From: Myxococcales bacterium
Lineage (GTDB): Bacteria; Myxococcota; Myxococcia; Myxococcales; Myxococcaceae
DNA length: 6,664 nucleotides
Direction of reading: 5' to 3'
Assembly (NCBI GenBank): GCA_003153055.1
Contig: PMBV01000159.1
Location: forward strand, 1 to 6,664
The position numbers and the translations under genes are program-made. The notes under the pieces were generated by a model. That model was not told the origin of the DNA. It did no database searches and saw only the letters and a program-made list of their open reading frames with translations. Shown in pieces: positions 6,232 to 6,664 of this stretch; position 1 is the first letter of the stretch, and each line of letters opens with the position of its first letter.

Positions 6232-6664
6232 ATGGTGGGCCGGGTTCATGTCATCGATGACGACGCCCCGGTTCGGGAAGGCCTCAAGCTGATGCTCGAG
6301 CTGTCGGGCTACGAGGTTCAGGTCTACTCGAGCGCGGAGCTGTTCCTCGGGGCGCTGAGACCAGGGGAGCGGGGGTGCATCATCCTCGATCTCCGGCTTC
6401 CGGGCATGAGCGGCACCGAGCTCCAGGCCGAGCTCCGTCTCCGGTCGATCGAGTTGCCCATTGTGTTCCTCACCGCGTACGGCGACATCCCCATGACCGT
6501 GTCGGCGGTCAAGGCGGGCGCGAGCGACGTGCTGGTGAAGCCGGTCGACAGCGACCGCCTGTTGGAGCGCATCGAAGAGGTCCTCCGCGATACGGCCCAG
6601 CGAGAGGCGGGCACTGCCGAGACTCGCGGGCGCCTCCAGGCGTTGACGACGCGAGAGCGTGAGG
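6232..6664 (+). CDS. FixJ/NarL-type response regulator, 5' part
   Basis: The first 144 codons are present; the gene continues beyond the window. The receiver domain (residues 4-120) has D9-D11, phospho-acceptor D53 in the string IILDLRLPGMSG, T81, and K103-P104. The T81-to-P87 stretch (TAYGDIP) followed by a Met and the later VKAGASDVLVKP are the signature of FixJ-type receivers, which usually read TGHGDVPMAV and MKAGAVDFLEKPF. The last visible residues, LTTRERE, match the first residues of a LuxR-type DNA-binding helix-turn-helix (usually LTPREREV), so the output is probably transcriptional activation from sigma70-type promoters rather than sigma54. Its divergent neighbour has a FixL-like H-box, matching the FixL/FixJ pairing by family type. 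An alternative in-frame ATG at 6181 would add 17 residues, including two Cys. Confidence 0.92.
   Translation, partial: MVGRVHVIDDDAPVREGLKLMLELSGYEVQVYSSAELFLGALRPGERGCIILDLRLPGMSGTELQAELRLRSIELPIVFLTAYGDIPMTVSAVKAGASDVLVKPVDSDRLLERIEEVLRDTAQREAGTAETRGRLQALTTRERE

Overview
The window is very GC-rich, densely coding, and made mostly of two-component signalling genes. It holds four signalling proteins, a TolC-type outer-membrane protein and a drug/metabolite-type transporter. The GC content, the abundance of two-component proteins, the NtrC-type sigma54 activator and the hybrid kinase with a PAS domain together suggest a myxobacterium or relative (Myxococcota). This is an inference from style; no marker gene is present to prove it.

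Left block (1-3518, + strand). The 3' end of a TolC-family outer-membrane factor gene is followed 26 bp later by a six-helix membrane histidine kinase (751-2157). The kinase stop codon overlaps the start of an NtrC-type sigma54 response regulator (2154-3518) in an ATGA. This looks like one operon: an envelope channel plus a complete kinase/regulator pair with every key catalytic residue in place. The signal may be a membrane or efflux state, but the window shows no target promoter.

Middle (3531-4583, - strand). An EamA/DMT-family ten-helix transporter converges on the regulator with only 12 bp between the stop codons. Its 61-residue C-terminal tail contains 23 histidines, arranged as two related copies of a 24-25 residue unit, which suggests metal binding.

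Right block (4655-6664). A soluble hybrid kinase-like protein (- strand) is divergent, across 74 bp, from the start of a FixJ/NarL-type response regulator (+ strand) that runs off the window. The kinase-like protein is the most unusual item. It has a FixL-like H-box region at its N terminus, then PAS, then a second ordinary H-box region, then a receiver domain, with no recognisable ATP-binding catalytic domain anywhere. It therefore probably cannot autophosphorylate alone. It may act as a phosphotransfer hub, a phosphatase or sink, or a substrate for another kinase's catalytic domain.

Apart from the short gaps described, the window is coding. No RNA gene, insertion sequence, CRISPR array or convincing intrinsic terminator was seen.
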